NCBI GenBank assembly: GCA_031412915.1
Contig: JANODX010000286.1
Coordinates: 1 to 64,000, forward strand
Source of the DNA: JAGNNV01 sp031412915
GTDB lineage: Bacteria > Acidobacteriota > Vicinamibacteria > Fen-336 > JAGNNV01
Direction of reading: 5' to 3'
DNA: 64,000 nt
A program made the translations under genes and the position numbers. Below, piece after piece: positions 54,921 through 63,444 of the stretch (positions are counted from its first letter, which is position 1; every line of letters starts with the position of its first letter). The notes under the pieces were generated by a model. The model did no database searches and had not been told where the DNA came from. It saw only the letters and a program-made list of their open reading frames with translations.

Positions 54921-55780
54921 GACGCGAAGTCGCGAATCCGCGCGACCACGCCGTCGGGCTCGTCCTCGATCAGGAAGTGTCCCGCGTCCTCGAACTTGTG
55001 CACATAGGCGTGGGGGAAACGTTTCTGCCATTCCTCACGGAATCGAGGGGTGAAGCACCAGTCGCGTTCCCCCCAGAGGATCTGCACCGGTTTCCGGAGG
55101 GTCGCGAGGCCGGCGTCGATGTTCGCGAGGGTGGCCCGAGAGCGGTGGGTGGGCTCCATGGGAATGTCGCGTACGAAGTTCCATATGCCGATCCTCCGTC
55201 GCCACGAAGCGTAAGGAGCCAGATAGCCAGCGCGGACATCCGGGTGCAGGGGCACGGAGGTGGTCATCCTGGTGGCGGCCCTGGCAAAGCCGTTGAGACC
55301 GCGGGTCAGGAACTCGCCGAAGAATCCCGCACGACAAATGGCGATGCGCTTCGGGAGCCGGGGAATGAAGAAGGCCGCGGTGTTCATCACCGTGATTCGG
55401 TCGATTCGATCAGGCCTTGCGATGGCCAGTCCCATTCCGATGGCGCCACCCCAATCGTGAACCACGAGGGTTATCTTCCTGAGGTCGAGCGCGTCCACGA
55501 AAGCCACGGCGTTCTTCACGTGGTCCGCCAGGGTGTAAGAGAAATCGGCAGGCCGATCGGACAGACCCATGCCGAGATGATCGAAGGCGACCACGCGGTG
55601 GAAGGGTCGGGCCTCCGCGATCAAACGCCGGTAATGGAAAGCCCAGGTGGGGTTTCCATGCAGGCAGAGGATGGGGTTCGCGGCGGGGGGGCCTTCATCG
55701 ACGTAATGAATGCGGCCGGCGGTCACCTGAAGACTGCGGCTCTCGAACGGGAAGAGTTCGCGCCAGGCCGGGGTCGCCAC
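54917..55780 (-). CDS. oleB: OleB beta-lactone decarboxylase (alpha/beta hydrolase, haloalkane dehalogenase fold)
   Basis: 287 residues from GTG. HGNPTWAFHYRRLI (oxyanion hole), nucleophile D109 in VVHDWGGAIGMG, and the catalytic His in DAGHFLIEDEPD are all present. Members of this fold with an Asp nucleophile are either dehalogenases or OleB. Position between oleA and oleC points to OleB, which decarboxylates cis-beta-lactones to long-chain cis-olefins. Confidence 0.87.
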   Translation of the reverse strand: MATPAWRELFPFESRSLQVTAGRIHYVDEGPPAANPILCLHGNPTWAFHYRRLIAEARPFHRVVAFDHLGMGLSDRPADFSYTLADHVKNAVAFVDALDLRKITLVVHDWGGAIGMGLAIARPDRIDRITVMNTAAFFIPRLPKRIAICRAGFFGEFLTRGLNGFARAATRMTTSVPLHPDVRAGYLAPYASWRRRIGIWNFVRDIPMEPTHRSRATLANIDAGLATLRKPVQILWGERDWCFTPRFREEWQKRFPHAYVHKFEDAGHFLIEDEPDGVVARIRDFAS

Positions 55781-55819
55781 AGGAGGGAAGGAGGGGCGGA
55801 GCCTGGCTGACCCTAAGGT

Positions 55820-56839
55820 CTACCAGGTCACGCTCATCATGGTGACGTTGAGCCCCGAGCCGATGCCCATCAGCGCGACGTGATCGCCTTCCTTCACCCG
55901 GCCCGACTCGGTGGCGAGAGCCAGCGTGAGGGGAACCGCGGCCGGGCCGACATTGCCGTGGGTGGGATAGGAGAGGACGCACTTGGCGAAGTTGATACCG
56001 AGGGCTTCAACCAATGCCTGCATGTGCGAAGCGCCGACCTGATGGCAGATGTAATGACCGATGCCCTGTTCCGACCAGCGATTCAGCTGATTTGACGCGA
56101 CGCCCCAGGTCTTCTGGGCGAGGACGACGCCCGCTTTCAGGAGGCGCGTGGAGTCGGTCACCATACGCTCGGCCGTGCCCATGCACAGCCGGGAGTTCGC
56201 GGTGTCGGCCAGCGAGACGCAGCCGTTCACCCGATGGGTGGTCTGCGACAGCGAGCCCTTGGTGAGGACCATGGCCACCGCGGCCGAACCGAGGGTCAGG
56301 GTTGCAAACGCCTCCCAGAAATCTCGCAAGGTGGTGGCCGGATCCTGAAGACGGGTGATGGTCGCCTCCACGACATCGCCAGCGCTTTCGCCGTCGACGA
56401 GGAGGGCGTAGTCGGCCACTCCGGACTCGAGCATCCGCCCGGCCACTTCGATGCCGTTCAGGAAACCGAGGCAGGCGTTGGCGAGATCGAAGTTGCGGCA
56501 CTCCTGACTCAAACCCAGATCGCCGTGAACCAGGCTCGCCATCGAGGGTTCGAGATAGTCCTTCGAGACGGACGTGCTGATGAGGATACCGACCTGGCCT
56601 GGTGTGATCCCGGCGCGCTGAATCGCGCGCCGCGCGACATCGGTGGCCGCTTGATGCATCGGATGGCCGCGATTCCAGAACCGACGCTCGATGATCCCGG
56701 TGAGCTGAAGCATCGCGTCCACCGGAATCTTGAACCTTCGAAGGACGGGGTCGAGACGGCGCACCAATTGCTCGGTGGAAACCGCCACGGGCGGAAGCTC
56801 GTAGGCGATCGATTCGATCGCGAGGTCGTTGAACTTCAC
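55820..56839 (-). CDS. oleA: OleA thiolase-fold long-chain acyl-CoA condensing enzyme
   Basis: 339 residues from GTG. Nucleophile C123 in DLANACLGFLNGI, H266 in CHQVGASHMQAL and N296 in PTHGNVGPAAVPL form the thiolase triad. E97 in SKDYLEPSMASL matches the OleA-specific Glu. Offsets of 19-20 from Xanthomonas OleA (Cys143, Glu117, His285, Asn315, as I recall) fit well. It joins two acyl-CoAs head to head by a non-decarboxylative Claisen condensation. No promoter was identified in the 85 bp upstream; bufC ends there on the same strand. Confidence 0.88.
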   Translation of the reverse strand: MKFNDLAIESIAYELPPVAVSTEQLVRRLDPVLRRFKIPVDAMLQLTGIIERRFWNRGHPMHQAATDVARRAIQRAGITPGQVGILISTSVSKDYLEPSMASLVHGDLGLSQECRNFDLANACLGFLNGIEVAGRMLESGVADYALLVDGESAGDVVEATITRLQDPATTLRDFWEAFATLTLGSAAVAMVLTKGSLSQTTHRVNGCVSLADTANSRLCMGTAERMVTDSTRLLKAGVVLAQKTWGVASNQLNRWSEQGIGHYICHQVGASHMQALVEALGINFAKCVLSYPTHGNVGPAAVPLTLALATESGRVKEGDHVALMGIGSGLNVTMMSVTW

Positions 56840-56924
56840 AATTGCCAGTAACTTACCGGGGCGGAGTGGGCCGCGTCAAACTCCCGACTTCTGTTCGCCC
56901 TTCGGGAACCTGGCCCGTCGGCTC

Positions 56925-57761
56925 CTATTTCTTGACAGGTTTACGAACGCCGGAGAAGAGCCCCTCGGCCGTCCAGGCCCGGAACCACTCAGAAAAGTCG
57001 TCGGCAGAGGCGCGTCTGGATCCCCGGCGCTTCAGGGCGCGTTGAACTACGAACTCGATGGTGCGTCCTTCCTTGAGATCTGAAAGGACGAGAAACGCCG
57101 CCTGCGAAACCGGGAATCGATAGACCGAGTACTTCCGGCGGACGATGGCCACGAACGACTGCGACTTGCCAGGTTTCGGGTGCCGGTGGTTTTCATCCCG
57201 GACGGTATCGAGATATTCGCCTGCATTCCATGAAAGTTCGACCAGGCGGAGCGAGGGTACGGTGACAAGCCGGCTTCGACCCAGCTGGGCCGGTGGGATG
57301 CCCTCAAACTCTTTGGCCTGAAGCACGCTCGCCTCCCGAGAGTCGAAGGCTTCGGTTATTGCGAGCTCAAGACGCGCCAGGTTCCCCAGGAAGGCTCGGG
57401 GCTTGAGTCTCCCCTGTCGCCCCAGGAACGAGGGAACGTGGTCGCCGAGGCGGTTCAGGGTGTAGCCCCTCGACGGGTGAGCGTTGGTGTACGCGGTTAC
57501 GAAATCCCGAAACTTCTCGCCGAGGAAATGCTCAAGGCCCGGGTAGTCGGAGGCCAGTGCGTCCCGCATGCGCAGGGGGTACATCTCCTGATAGATCGCA
57601 ATTCTCTGCGCGGCGGTGAGGGTCCTCGAGGGAAGCAGGACGGTTTCGAGACGGCCGGGCTTCAGATGCGTAGCGGCGGCCGAGGCTCGTAACGCTCTTT
57701 CGGTCGTCCCGGGATGGACGACCACCGCCTGCATCCAGCGCTGGAGACTGACGAGTCTCAC
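56925..57761 (-). CDS. bufC: BufC-like DUF2063 partner of the MNIO enzyme
   Basis: 278 residues from GTG 57761, one base after the bufB stop. The DUF2063 N-terminus runs through LTAAQRIAIYQEMYPLRMRDAL, SDYPGLEHFLGEKFRDFV, HPSRGYTLNRLGDHVPSFL. The second half is beta-rich. In bufferin-type clusters this protein is a required accessory, probably recruiting the precursor peptide to the DUF692 enzyme. A longer reading frame reaching 58076 is antisense-free but overlaps bufB and starts inside it, so I reject it. Confidence 0.85.
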   Translation of the reverse strand: MRLVSLQRWMQAVVVHPGTTERALRASAAATHLKPGRLETVLLPSRTLTAAQRIAIYQEMYPLRMRDALASDYPGLEHFLGEKFRDFVTAYTNAHPSRGYTLNRLGDHVPSFLGRQGRLKPRAFLGNLARLELAITEAFDSREASVLQAKEFEGIPPAQLGRSRLVTVPSLRLVELSWNAGEYLDTVRDENHRHPKPGKSQSFVAIVRRKYSVYRFPVSQAAFLVLSDLKEGRTIEFVVQRALKRRGSRRASADDFSEWFRAWTAEGLFSGVRKPVKK

Positions 57762-57762
57762 T

Positions 57763-58653
57763 TCAGGCGGCGCCCACGGACAACCGGGCCGGGCCGGAGG
57801 CGGCGGTCCTCGTATGGCGGCGGGCTTTGCCGGCGTTGCGAAAGGCGGCGGCCTTCCGGGCTTCCTTGAGAACCACGTCGAAGGCCGGGATGTCGTCATC
57901 CCATTCGTACAGTGTCGCCACCGGTCCGGTGCGCTCGCAGGAGAGGGCGAACAGCTTCCACACCTCGTCGATCGCGTGATCGGAATGGGTGTCGATGATG
58001 TGGGTGCCCTTGTTGGTGTGGCCGGCGAGGTGATACTGGACCACGCGATCGGCGGGGATCGCGTTGATGTACTCAACCGGATCGAAGCGATGGTTGAAGG
58101 AACTCACGTAGACGTTGTTTACGTCGAGAAGCAGGCCGCAATTGGCCTCTTCGGCCAGCCGGGCCAGGAAGACCCACTCCGGCATGCTGGAGTCGGCGAA
58201 CTCCACATACGACGACGGGTTCTCGAGGATGAGAGGCCGCTCCAGGATTTCGCAGACCTGCTTCGCGCGCTTGATGGTGTGGGTCAGCGCCTCCTCGGTA
58301 TAGGGCATGGGAAGCAGGTCATGGGTGTTGCGTCCCAGGACCCCGGTCCAGCAGAGGTGATCCGAGACCCAATGGGCCCTGGTTCGGTCCGCGAGAGTCT
58401 TGAGCTTGCTCAAGTGCTCCCGGTTCAGAGGATCCGTGCTGCCAATCGACATCGAAACACCGTGGAGCGCCACCGGATAACGCTCCGCCACCTGGTCGAG
58501 CACGTGAAGGGGCCGCCCTCCCGTGTCCATGTAGTTTTCGGACAGGACCTCGAACCAGTCGATCTTTGGCCACTTCGAGAGAATGTGGGGGTAATGTACG
58601 GTCCGCAGGCCGATGCCAATGCCGAGATCCTTGAAGCCGAATCGATTTGCCAC
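57763..58653 (-). CDS. bufB: BufB-like multinuclear non-heme iron-dependent oxidase (MNIO, DUF692)
   Basis: 296 residues from GTG. TIM-barrel DUF692 marks: FEVLSENYM, ALHGVSMSIGS, WVSDHLCW, ILENPSSYVEF, LLLDVNNVYVS, YHLAGHTNKG and DTHSDHAIDEVW, supplying His, Asp and Glu ligands for the iron cluster. MNIOs oxidise cysteines of a precursor peptide, to thiooxazole in bufferins or oxazolone/thioamide in methanobactin-type systems. The precursor gene lies just upstream with a terminator hairpin between. Confidence 0.92.
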   Translation of the reverse strand: MANRFGFKDLGIGIGLRTVHYPHILSKWPKIDWFEVLSENYMDTGGRPLHVLDQVAERYPVALHGVSMSIGSTDPLNREHLSKLKTLADRTRAHWVSDHLCWTGVLGRNTHDLLPMPYTEEALTHTIKRAKQVCEILERPLILENPSSYVEFADSSMPEWVFLARLAEEANCGLLLDVNNVYVSSFNHRFDPVEYINAIPADRVVQYHLAGHTNKGTHIIDTHSDHAIDEVWKLFALSCERTGPVATLYEWDDDIPAFDVVLKEARKAAAFRNAGKARRHTRTAASGPARLSVGAA

Positions 58654-58680
58654 GGTGATCGTTCCCTAGTCTAGGTCAAC

Positions 58681-58711
58681 AAAAAGGCCGCGGGACAGGA
58701 GCCCCGCGGCC
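58681..58711 (-). terminator. Intrinsic terminator/attenuator between the precursor gene and bufB
   Basis: On the minus strand GGCCGCGGG (58711-58703) pairs perfectly with CCCGCGGCC (58694-58686) across an 8-nt loop and is followed by five Ts (58685-58681). It lies 38 bp after the precursor stop and before bufB, so it likely lets the precursor be made in excess over its enzymes. Confidence 0.82.
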
Positions 58712-58748
58712 ACGGTTACGAGCGGTCTTTGGAAAGATGCCGCGCTGA

Positions 58749-59126
58749 CTACTTTGCTTTTGCGGGAGCCTCGGCCTTCACCGGAACGGCGCAGCCACCC
58801 TTGCCCTTGCAGCTATTCTTGGCAGCGCAACTGGCGTCGCCAGTTTTGCAGCCGCCCTGGCCCTTGCACTCGTTCTTGCCCTTGCAGTCATGCTTGGCCG
58901 AGGTCGCACAGCCGCCTTTGCCCTTGCAGGAGTTCTTGCCCGCGCAACCGGCATCGCCGGTTTTGCAGCCGCCCTGGCCCTTGCACTCGTTCTTGCTCTT
59001 GCAGACGTGCTTGGCCGCGGGCGCCTTCTCGGCGGGCTTCGGGGCCTGAGCCGCGAAGACCTTGGTTCCAGCAACAACGCCAGCGGCGATTCCCGCGATG
59101 GCTTTCGTAAAATCACGACGCTTCAT
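58749..59126 (-). CDS. bufA: Bufferin-like RiPP precursor with Tat signal and four 13-residue cysteine repeats
   Basis: 125 residues from ATG 59126 with GGAG upstream. The leader MKRRDFTKAIAGIAAGVVAG is a Tat signal (RRDFTK), probably cleaved after VFA. Residues 42-112 carry four copies of C-x-x-K-N-[ES]-C-K-G-[QK]-G-G-C (starts 42, 61, 81, 100), arranged as two 39-residue repeats; there are twelve cysteines in all. The rest is Ala/Pro/Lys linker. The core resembles cysteine-rich substrates of DUF692 enzymes. Likely role: periplasmic Cu (or other metal) buffering after oxidation in the cytosol. I cannot assign it to a named BufA subfamily. Confidence 0.85.
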   Translation of the reverse strand: MKRRDFTKAIAGIAAGVVAGTKVFAAQAPKPAEKAPAAKHVCKSKNECKGQGGCKTGDAGCAGKNSCKGKGGCATSAKHDCKGKNECKGQGGCKTGDASCAAKNSCKGKGGCAVPVKAEAPAKAK

Positions 59127-59513
59127 TTATTTGAGACTCCATTTAGCCGCACCCGCTTCGAAGCGATTCCCCAACATCGCCGGGCACGGCGTGAGAACGG
59201 GGACCATGGTTTGTTGCCCCTAAAGCCGACACTCGGCCCAAGGGCAGGTATCTGGTAAGTCTACGACCGGTCATCGTGTTTTAGATGCAGCGGCTCCAGA
59301 AAAGTCTCAACCGCCGTTCCAAGCACCTTCACCACGGGCCGCCGGACCTCTCCCCTTCGCAGGATCGTGCGCAAGGGGGTCCTCACTCCACCCGAGCGGG
59401 GCGTCAGGGGGAAGCGGAAAGTCCATGCCTTTCATGCTAGGTTTCGCCCTGCTTCAGAAGGGGCCGACGGGAGCCTGCGTGTTCGACCCGTCAAATCGTA
59501 AGGCGCCGTCACC
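59127..59513. other. 387-bp divergent intergenic region, bufA/recO
   Basis: It must contain the promoters of bufA (minus) and recO (plus). I find no obvious operator palindrome, RNA gene or ORF; a weak purine-rich ribosome site (GGAG) sits at 59137-59140 for bufA. It has GC-rich stems around 59330-59380 but nothing I can assign. Confidence 0.4.
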
Positions 59514-60260
59514 ATGCCTCCTCTCACCACGGACGCTCTGGTCCTGCGGACGTTCCCGCTGGGGGAAATGAGCGTTGTCGCGGTGCTTCTCACCCGGAGC
59601 AGGGGGAAGGTGAGGGCGGTGGCGAAGGGCGCGCGCGGTCCGGGCGACCGGTACCAGTCCTCTCTCCAGCCCCTTTCAGAAGTTCGCACCACGTTGTACG
59701 GTAGTGAAGGGGCGGAACTGTTCCGGCTCGGCGCGGTCGAGCTTCTCCGTTCCTCGGAACCTCCAAACAGCAACCTCGAAAGTCTTCTCGCCTTGGAATA
59801 CTGCGCCGAACTGTTCGAAGCCTTCCTGCCGCCCGAGGCCCGGGACGACGACACCTATCGTCTGGGCCGGTCGTGTGTCACGGCCCTGAGGCAACGCGGG
59901 TCGGTGGGGACCGCGGTCATGCGCTATGCCGAGGCCTGGACGTTGAAGCTGCACGGGCTCTATCCCTCCCTGGCGCGTTGCCTGGCCTGCCAGAAGCCCG
60001 TCACGGGCGGTCTGTGTTTTGACCGGGAGGCCGGCCGGGTGGTTTGTTCGAATTGCGGAACGAAGCGAACGGAGGTGCTGGACGCCGACTCCCGTGCGTT
60101 GCTGCGATCCGCTCTGCGCCTTTCGCCCGCGAATTTCTCCGAGCGCACCGAGGGGATCGACCTTTCGGCCATCGCCAGGTTTCATCGGGAATTGATCGAG
60201 GGTCATCTCGGGCGCGCCCTCAATTCGTCCCGCGTTATCGAGAGCGTGCTCCGTTCATGA
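59514..60260 (+). CDS. recO: DNA repair protein RecO
   Basis: 248 residues. The OB-fold start TTDALVLRTFPLGEMSVVAVL, TRSRGKVRAVAKGARG and the zinc finger CLACQKP ... VCSNCGTK (about 154-180) identify RecO, which loads RecA with RecR and anneals strands. The stop overlaps glyQ (ATGA). Confidence 0.93.
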   Translation: MPPLTTDALVLRTFPLGEMSVVAVLLTRSRGKVRAVAKGARGPGDRYQSSLQPLSEVRTTLYGSEGAELFRLGAVELLRSSEPPNSNLESLLALEYCAELFEAFLPPEARDDDTYRLGRSCVTALRQRGSVGTAVMRYAEAWTLKLHGLYPSLARCLACQKPVTGGLCFDREAGRVVCSNCGTKRTEVLDADSRALLRSALRLSPANFSERTEGIDLSAIARFHRELIEGHLGRALNSSRVIESVLRS

Positions 60261-61153
60261 GCTTGAGTCTTTCCGGCATCATCGCCACGTTGAACGGGTT
60301 CTGGGAGAGGCAGGGCTGCCTCATCCAGCTGGGGGTCGACACCGAGGTGGGGGCGGGGACCATGCATCCCGAGACGTTCCTTCGCGTCCTCGGTCCCGAC
60401 CCATGGCGGGTCGGCTACGTGCAGCCGTCGCGCCGGCCCACCGACGGTCGCTACGGCGATAATCCGAATCGCCTCTACAAGCACCACCAGTATCAGGTGA
60501 TCCTCAAGCCCGCCCCCGCACAGGTCCAGGATCTCTACCTCGATTCTCTGCGCGCGCTCGGCATCGAACCGGCCGATCACGACGTGCGTTTCGAAGAGGA
60601 CAACTGGGAATCGCCGGCCCTGGGGGCCTGGGGTATCGGCTGGCAGGTCCTCCTCGACGGTCAGGAGATCACGCAGTTCACGTACTTCCAGCAGGCGGGC
60701 GGGATCAATCTGTCCCCGATCTCCGCCGAGATCACGTACGGCCTCGAACGCATCGCCATGTACCTTCAGGACAAGGCGGATGTGTTCGATGTCGAATGGA
60801 CGGCGGGCGTTCCGTATCGGACGGTGCGCCACGAAGAAGAGTTCGAACTGTCGCGTTACAGCTTTGAACTCGCGGACGTCGAACTCCACATGAAGCTCTT
60901 CGAGGGTGCTTTGGGCGAGGCCAGGCGTCTTCTGGACAGCGCGGGTCCGCGGGTAGCCCTCGCCGCGTACGACTGGGTCCTGCGCGCGTCGCACGCCTTC
61001 AACGTGCTGGATGCGCGCGGCGGTATCTCGGTCACCCAACGGGCTTCGATGCTGCTGCAGATTCGAAAGCTGGCCTGTGGGGTGGCGGCCGCTCACGTGG
61101 AAGACCGATGGCCGCCGGCCGCGAAGGGCAGCGGGCCAGAGGCAAGATCATGA
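60257..61153 (+). CDS. glyQ: Glycyl-tRNA synthetase alpha chain
   Basis: 298 residues from ATG 60257. GFWERQGCLIQLGVDTEVGAG, FEEDNWESPALGAWGIGWQV and ITQFTYFQQAGGI are the class II motifs of the alpha chain of the tetrameric enzyme. Followed by glyS. Confidence 0.96.
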   Translation: MSLSLSGIIATLNGFWERQGCLIQLGVDTEVGAGTMHPETFLRVLGPDPWRVGYVQPSRRPTDGRYGDNPNRLYKHHQYQVILKPAPAQVQDLYLDSLRALGIEPADHDVRFEEDNWESPALGAWGIGWQVLLDGQEITQFTYFQQAGGINLSPISAEITYGLERIAMYLQDKADVFDVEWTAGVPYRTVRHEEEFELSRYSFELADVELHMKLFEGALGEARRLLDSAGPRVALAAYDWVLRASHAFNVLDARGGISVTQRASMLLQIRKLACGVAAAHVEDRWPPAAKGSGPEARS

Positions 61154-61252
61154 CGGCCCGTACTGATCTTGGCATCTTTGGTGGGGCCCGCGGATCCAGG
61201 GACCACGGGGGCTCGCCGCGGCGGCGACGCCCGACCTCCGCCGGAGGCAGTC

Positions 61253-63433
61253 GTGGCTGAGTTTCTCTTCGAGATTGGCTTTGAGGAGATGCCGGCTCCC
61301 TGGCTCTCCGGCCTGGCGGATCAACTGAAGTCCAGGTTCACCATGCTCGTCTCCGACGAACAGATCGCTCCTTCGGATGCGCGAGTCTTCTGGACGTCGA
61401 GGCGACTGGTTCTGGCCGCGGGTGTGAAGCCGCGCCAGGACGATCGCGCCGTCGTCGAATGGGGCCCGGCCGCGAAGATCGCGCGGGACGCTGAAGGCAA
61501 ATGGACCAAGGCCGCGGAAGGCTTCGCGCGGAAACAGGGTGTGAGTCTCGACCAGCTCTCGATTGCGGCCAAGGCCGAGGGGAGCGCCGAGCAGTACCTG
61601 AGCGCAACCAGGCAGATCCCCGGGCGTCCCACCGGCGCGGTCCTCGTCGGGCTCCTTCCCCAGATCCTGAGGGGGTTCAACTTCGCCAGGCGAATGAACT
61701 GGGATGCCTGGCTCGACGATGGCCGTGGCGCCTTCGAGTTTGGTCGTCCGATTCAGTGGATCGTGGCTTTGCTCGACGGGGACGTTCTGCCGTTGACCAT
61801 ATTCGACGCGGTGGCCGGCGAGAAGGGAGCCCCGCGTGTGGTGAGCGGACGCCGATCGATGGGGAATCGGTTCTACCCCCGGGGCGCTCCAGACCGTGGT
61901 TTCGAAGTGCGCTCGCTGGGGGAACTTCAGAAAGGACTGGCCGCCCGGTTCGTGATTCTCGATCCCGGGGAACGAACGGGAAGGATCAAATCGCAGTGTG
62001 AGGCGGCCGGAGGAGACGTTTCGGGCGAGGCTGCGCATCTCGTTCACGAGTGGGCCGACCTCGTCGAGTATCCGACCGTGGTCGTGGGCTCGATTCCAAA
62101 GGAGTTCGGCGATCTCCCGGACGAGGTTCTTGAGACCGTTCTCGCCCATCATCAGAAGGCGGTGACGCTGCCGCGCGGCCCCGATGGCTCGCCACGCTTC
62201 GCCGCGATCTCCGGCGGGGACGAGACGGCGGCGGTCAATGCCGCGCGCGGCCAGGAGCGCGTGGTGATTGCGCGCCTGAAGGACGCTCGGTTTTTCTACA
62301 ACGAAGATCGGAAGCGGACGATCGAGAGCCGGGTGGACGACCTGGCCACCGTGACCTTCCACAAGGGCCTGGGCACCTACAAGCAGAAAGCCGAACGCAT
62401 CTCCCTGCTGGCCACGGACCTGGCCGGCCATCTGGGCCTGAGCCCCGAAGCGACCACGATGGCCGGGCGGGCCGCGCTCTTCGCCAAGGCCGACCTCGTC
62501 ACCCTGATGGTCCGGGAATTCCCCGAGCTTCAAGGGGTCATGGGCGGCTTGTACGCGCAGGCGACCGAGAGTGCCGAGGTGGCGTCCGCGATTCGCTGGC
62601 ACTATCACCCGGTAGCGATAGAGGAAGATGCCGCACCCGCCGGGAAACTCTCCGGCGCCGCCTGCGATGCGTTCTCGCTGGTCGGTCTGGTCGACAAACT
62701 CGACAGCCTGATCGGCTATCTCGGTATCGGCGTCACCCCATCCGGCAGCAGCGATCCTTATGGATTGAGGCGGGCGGGGCAGGGCGTCATTCGCATCCTG
62801 CTCGACTTCTGGAAAGCCAAGGCTCCGAACCTCGATGAGCTCGTCCGGGACGCGCACCGCCTCTATGGGCCGGCCCTTTCCAAGTCGACGGAGGATCTCC
62901 AGGCGGCTCTCCACGCGTTCCTGATTGATCGCTTAAGGGGCGTGCTTTCCGCCCGCAACGCGGGTTCGGCCGACGAGATCGAGGCGGTGCTCTCCGCGAA
63001 GGTCGACCCTCTGGCCGATGTCCGGGCGACCGCGAATCGCCTGCGCGAACTGGGGACGGTTCGTTCCGAGCAGCGAGAGGTCTTCGCGGCCCTGGCCGAG
63101 TCCTTCAAGCGCGCGAAGAACATCGTCGGCGATACGCCGGCGGGCTCAGTCGATGTGGCGGCCTTCGCCGAGAACGCCGAGCGCTCCCTCCATGCCGCCC
63201 TGGTCAAGGCCGAGGCCACGCCTTCCTCCGCCCCCGCGGTCCGGCTGAAGGCGGTGGCGGGGTTGCGCGATGTGGTCGACGATTTCTTCAAGACCACGAT
63301 GGTGATGGTCGAAGACCAAAGACTGAAGACCAACCGCCTCGCCCTGCTTTCCCGACTTCTGAGCCTCGTCTACGAAGTCGCCGATCTTTCCAGGCTGGCC
63401 TCGCCCGCAGGCGAGAATGCCCGCCCTTCCTAG
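61253..63433 (+). CDS. glyS: Glycyl-tRNA synthetase beta chain
   Basis: 726 residues from GTG 61253, preceded by GGAGG. The start EFLFEIGFEEMPAPWL, RPIQWIVALLDG, the FFYNEDRK motif and the HD-like/anticodon region near SSDPYGLRRAGQGVIRIL are typical. Normal length. A TTG/ATG further upstream at 61169 would add a low-complexity Arg/Pro leader and is rejected. Confidence 0.95.
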   Translation: MAEFLFEIGFEEMPAPWLSGLADQLKSRFTMLVSDEQIAPSDARVFWTSRRLVLAAGVKPRQDDRAVVEWGPAAKIARDAEGKWTKAAEGFARKQGVSLDQLSIAAKAEGSAEQYLSATRQIPGRPTGAVLVGLLPQILRGFNFARRMNWDAWLDDGRGAFEFGRPIQWIVALLDGDVLPLTIFDAVAGEKGAPRVVSGRRSMGNRFYPRGAPDRGFEVRSLGELQKGLAARFVILDPGERTGRIKSQCEAAGGDVSGEAAHLVHEWADLVEYPTVVVGSIPKEFGDLPDEVLETVLAHHQKAVTLPRGPDGSPRFAAISGGDETAAVNAARGQERVVIARLKDARFFYNEDRKRTIESRVDDLATVTFHKGLGTYKQKAERISLLATDLAGHLGLSPEATTMAGRAALFAKADLVTLMVREFPELQGVMGGLYAQATESAEVASAIRWHYHPVAIEEDAAPAGKLSGAACDAFSLVGLVDKLDSLIGYLGIGVTPSGSSDPYGLRRAGQGVIRILLDFWKAKAPNLDELVRDAHRLYGPALSKSTEDLQAALHAFLIDRLRGVLSARNAGSADEIEAVLSAKVDPLADVRATANRLRELGTVRSEQREVFAALAESFKRAKNIVGDTPAGSVDVAAFAENAERSLHAALVKAEATPSSAPAVRLKAVAGLRDVVDDFFKTTMVMVEDQRLKTNRLALLSRLLSLVYEVADLSRLASPAGENARPS

Positions 63434-63444
63434 GAGATAAGACA

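Noticed and set aside
56925..58076. Longer bufC start at 58076
   Set aside because: It would overlap about 310 bp of bufB in another frame; the GTG at 57761 directly after the bufB stop is the natural start.
59127..59513. SRP or other structured RNA between bufA and recO
   Set aside because: GC-rich stems exist, but none of the conserved SRP, RNase P or tRNA signatures could be found.
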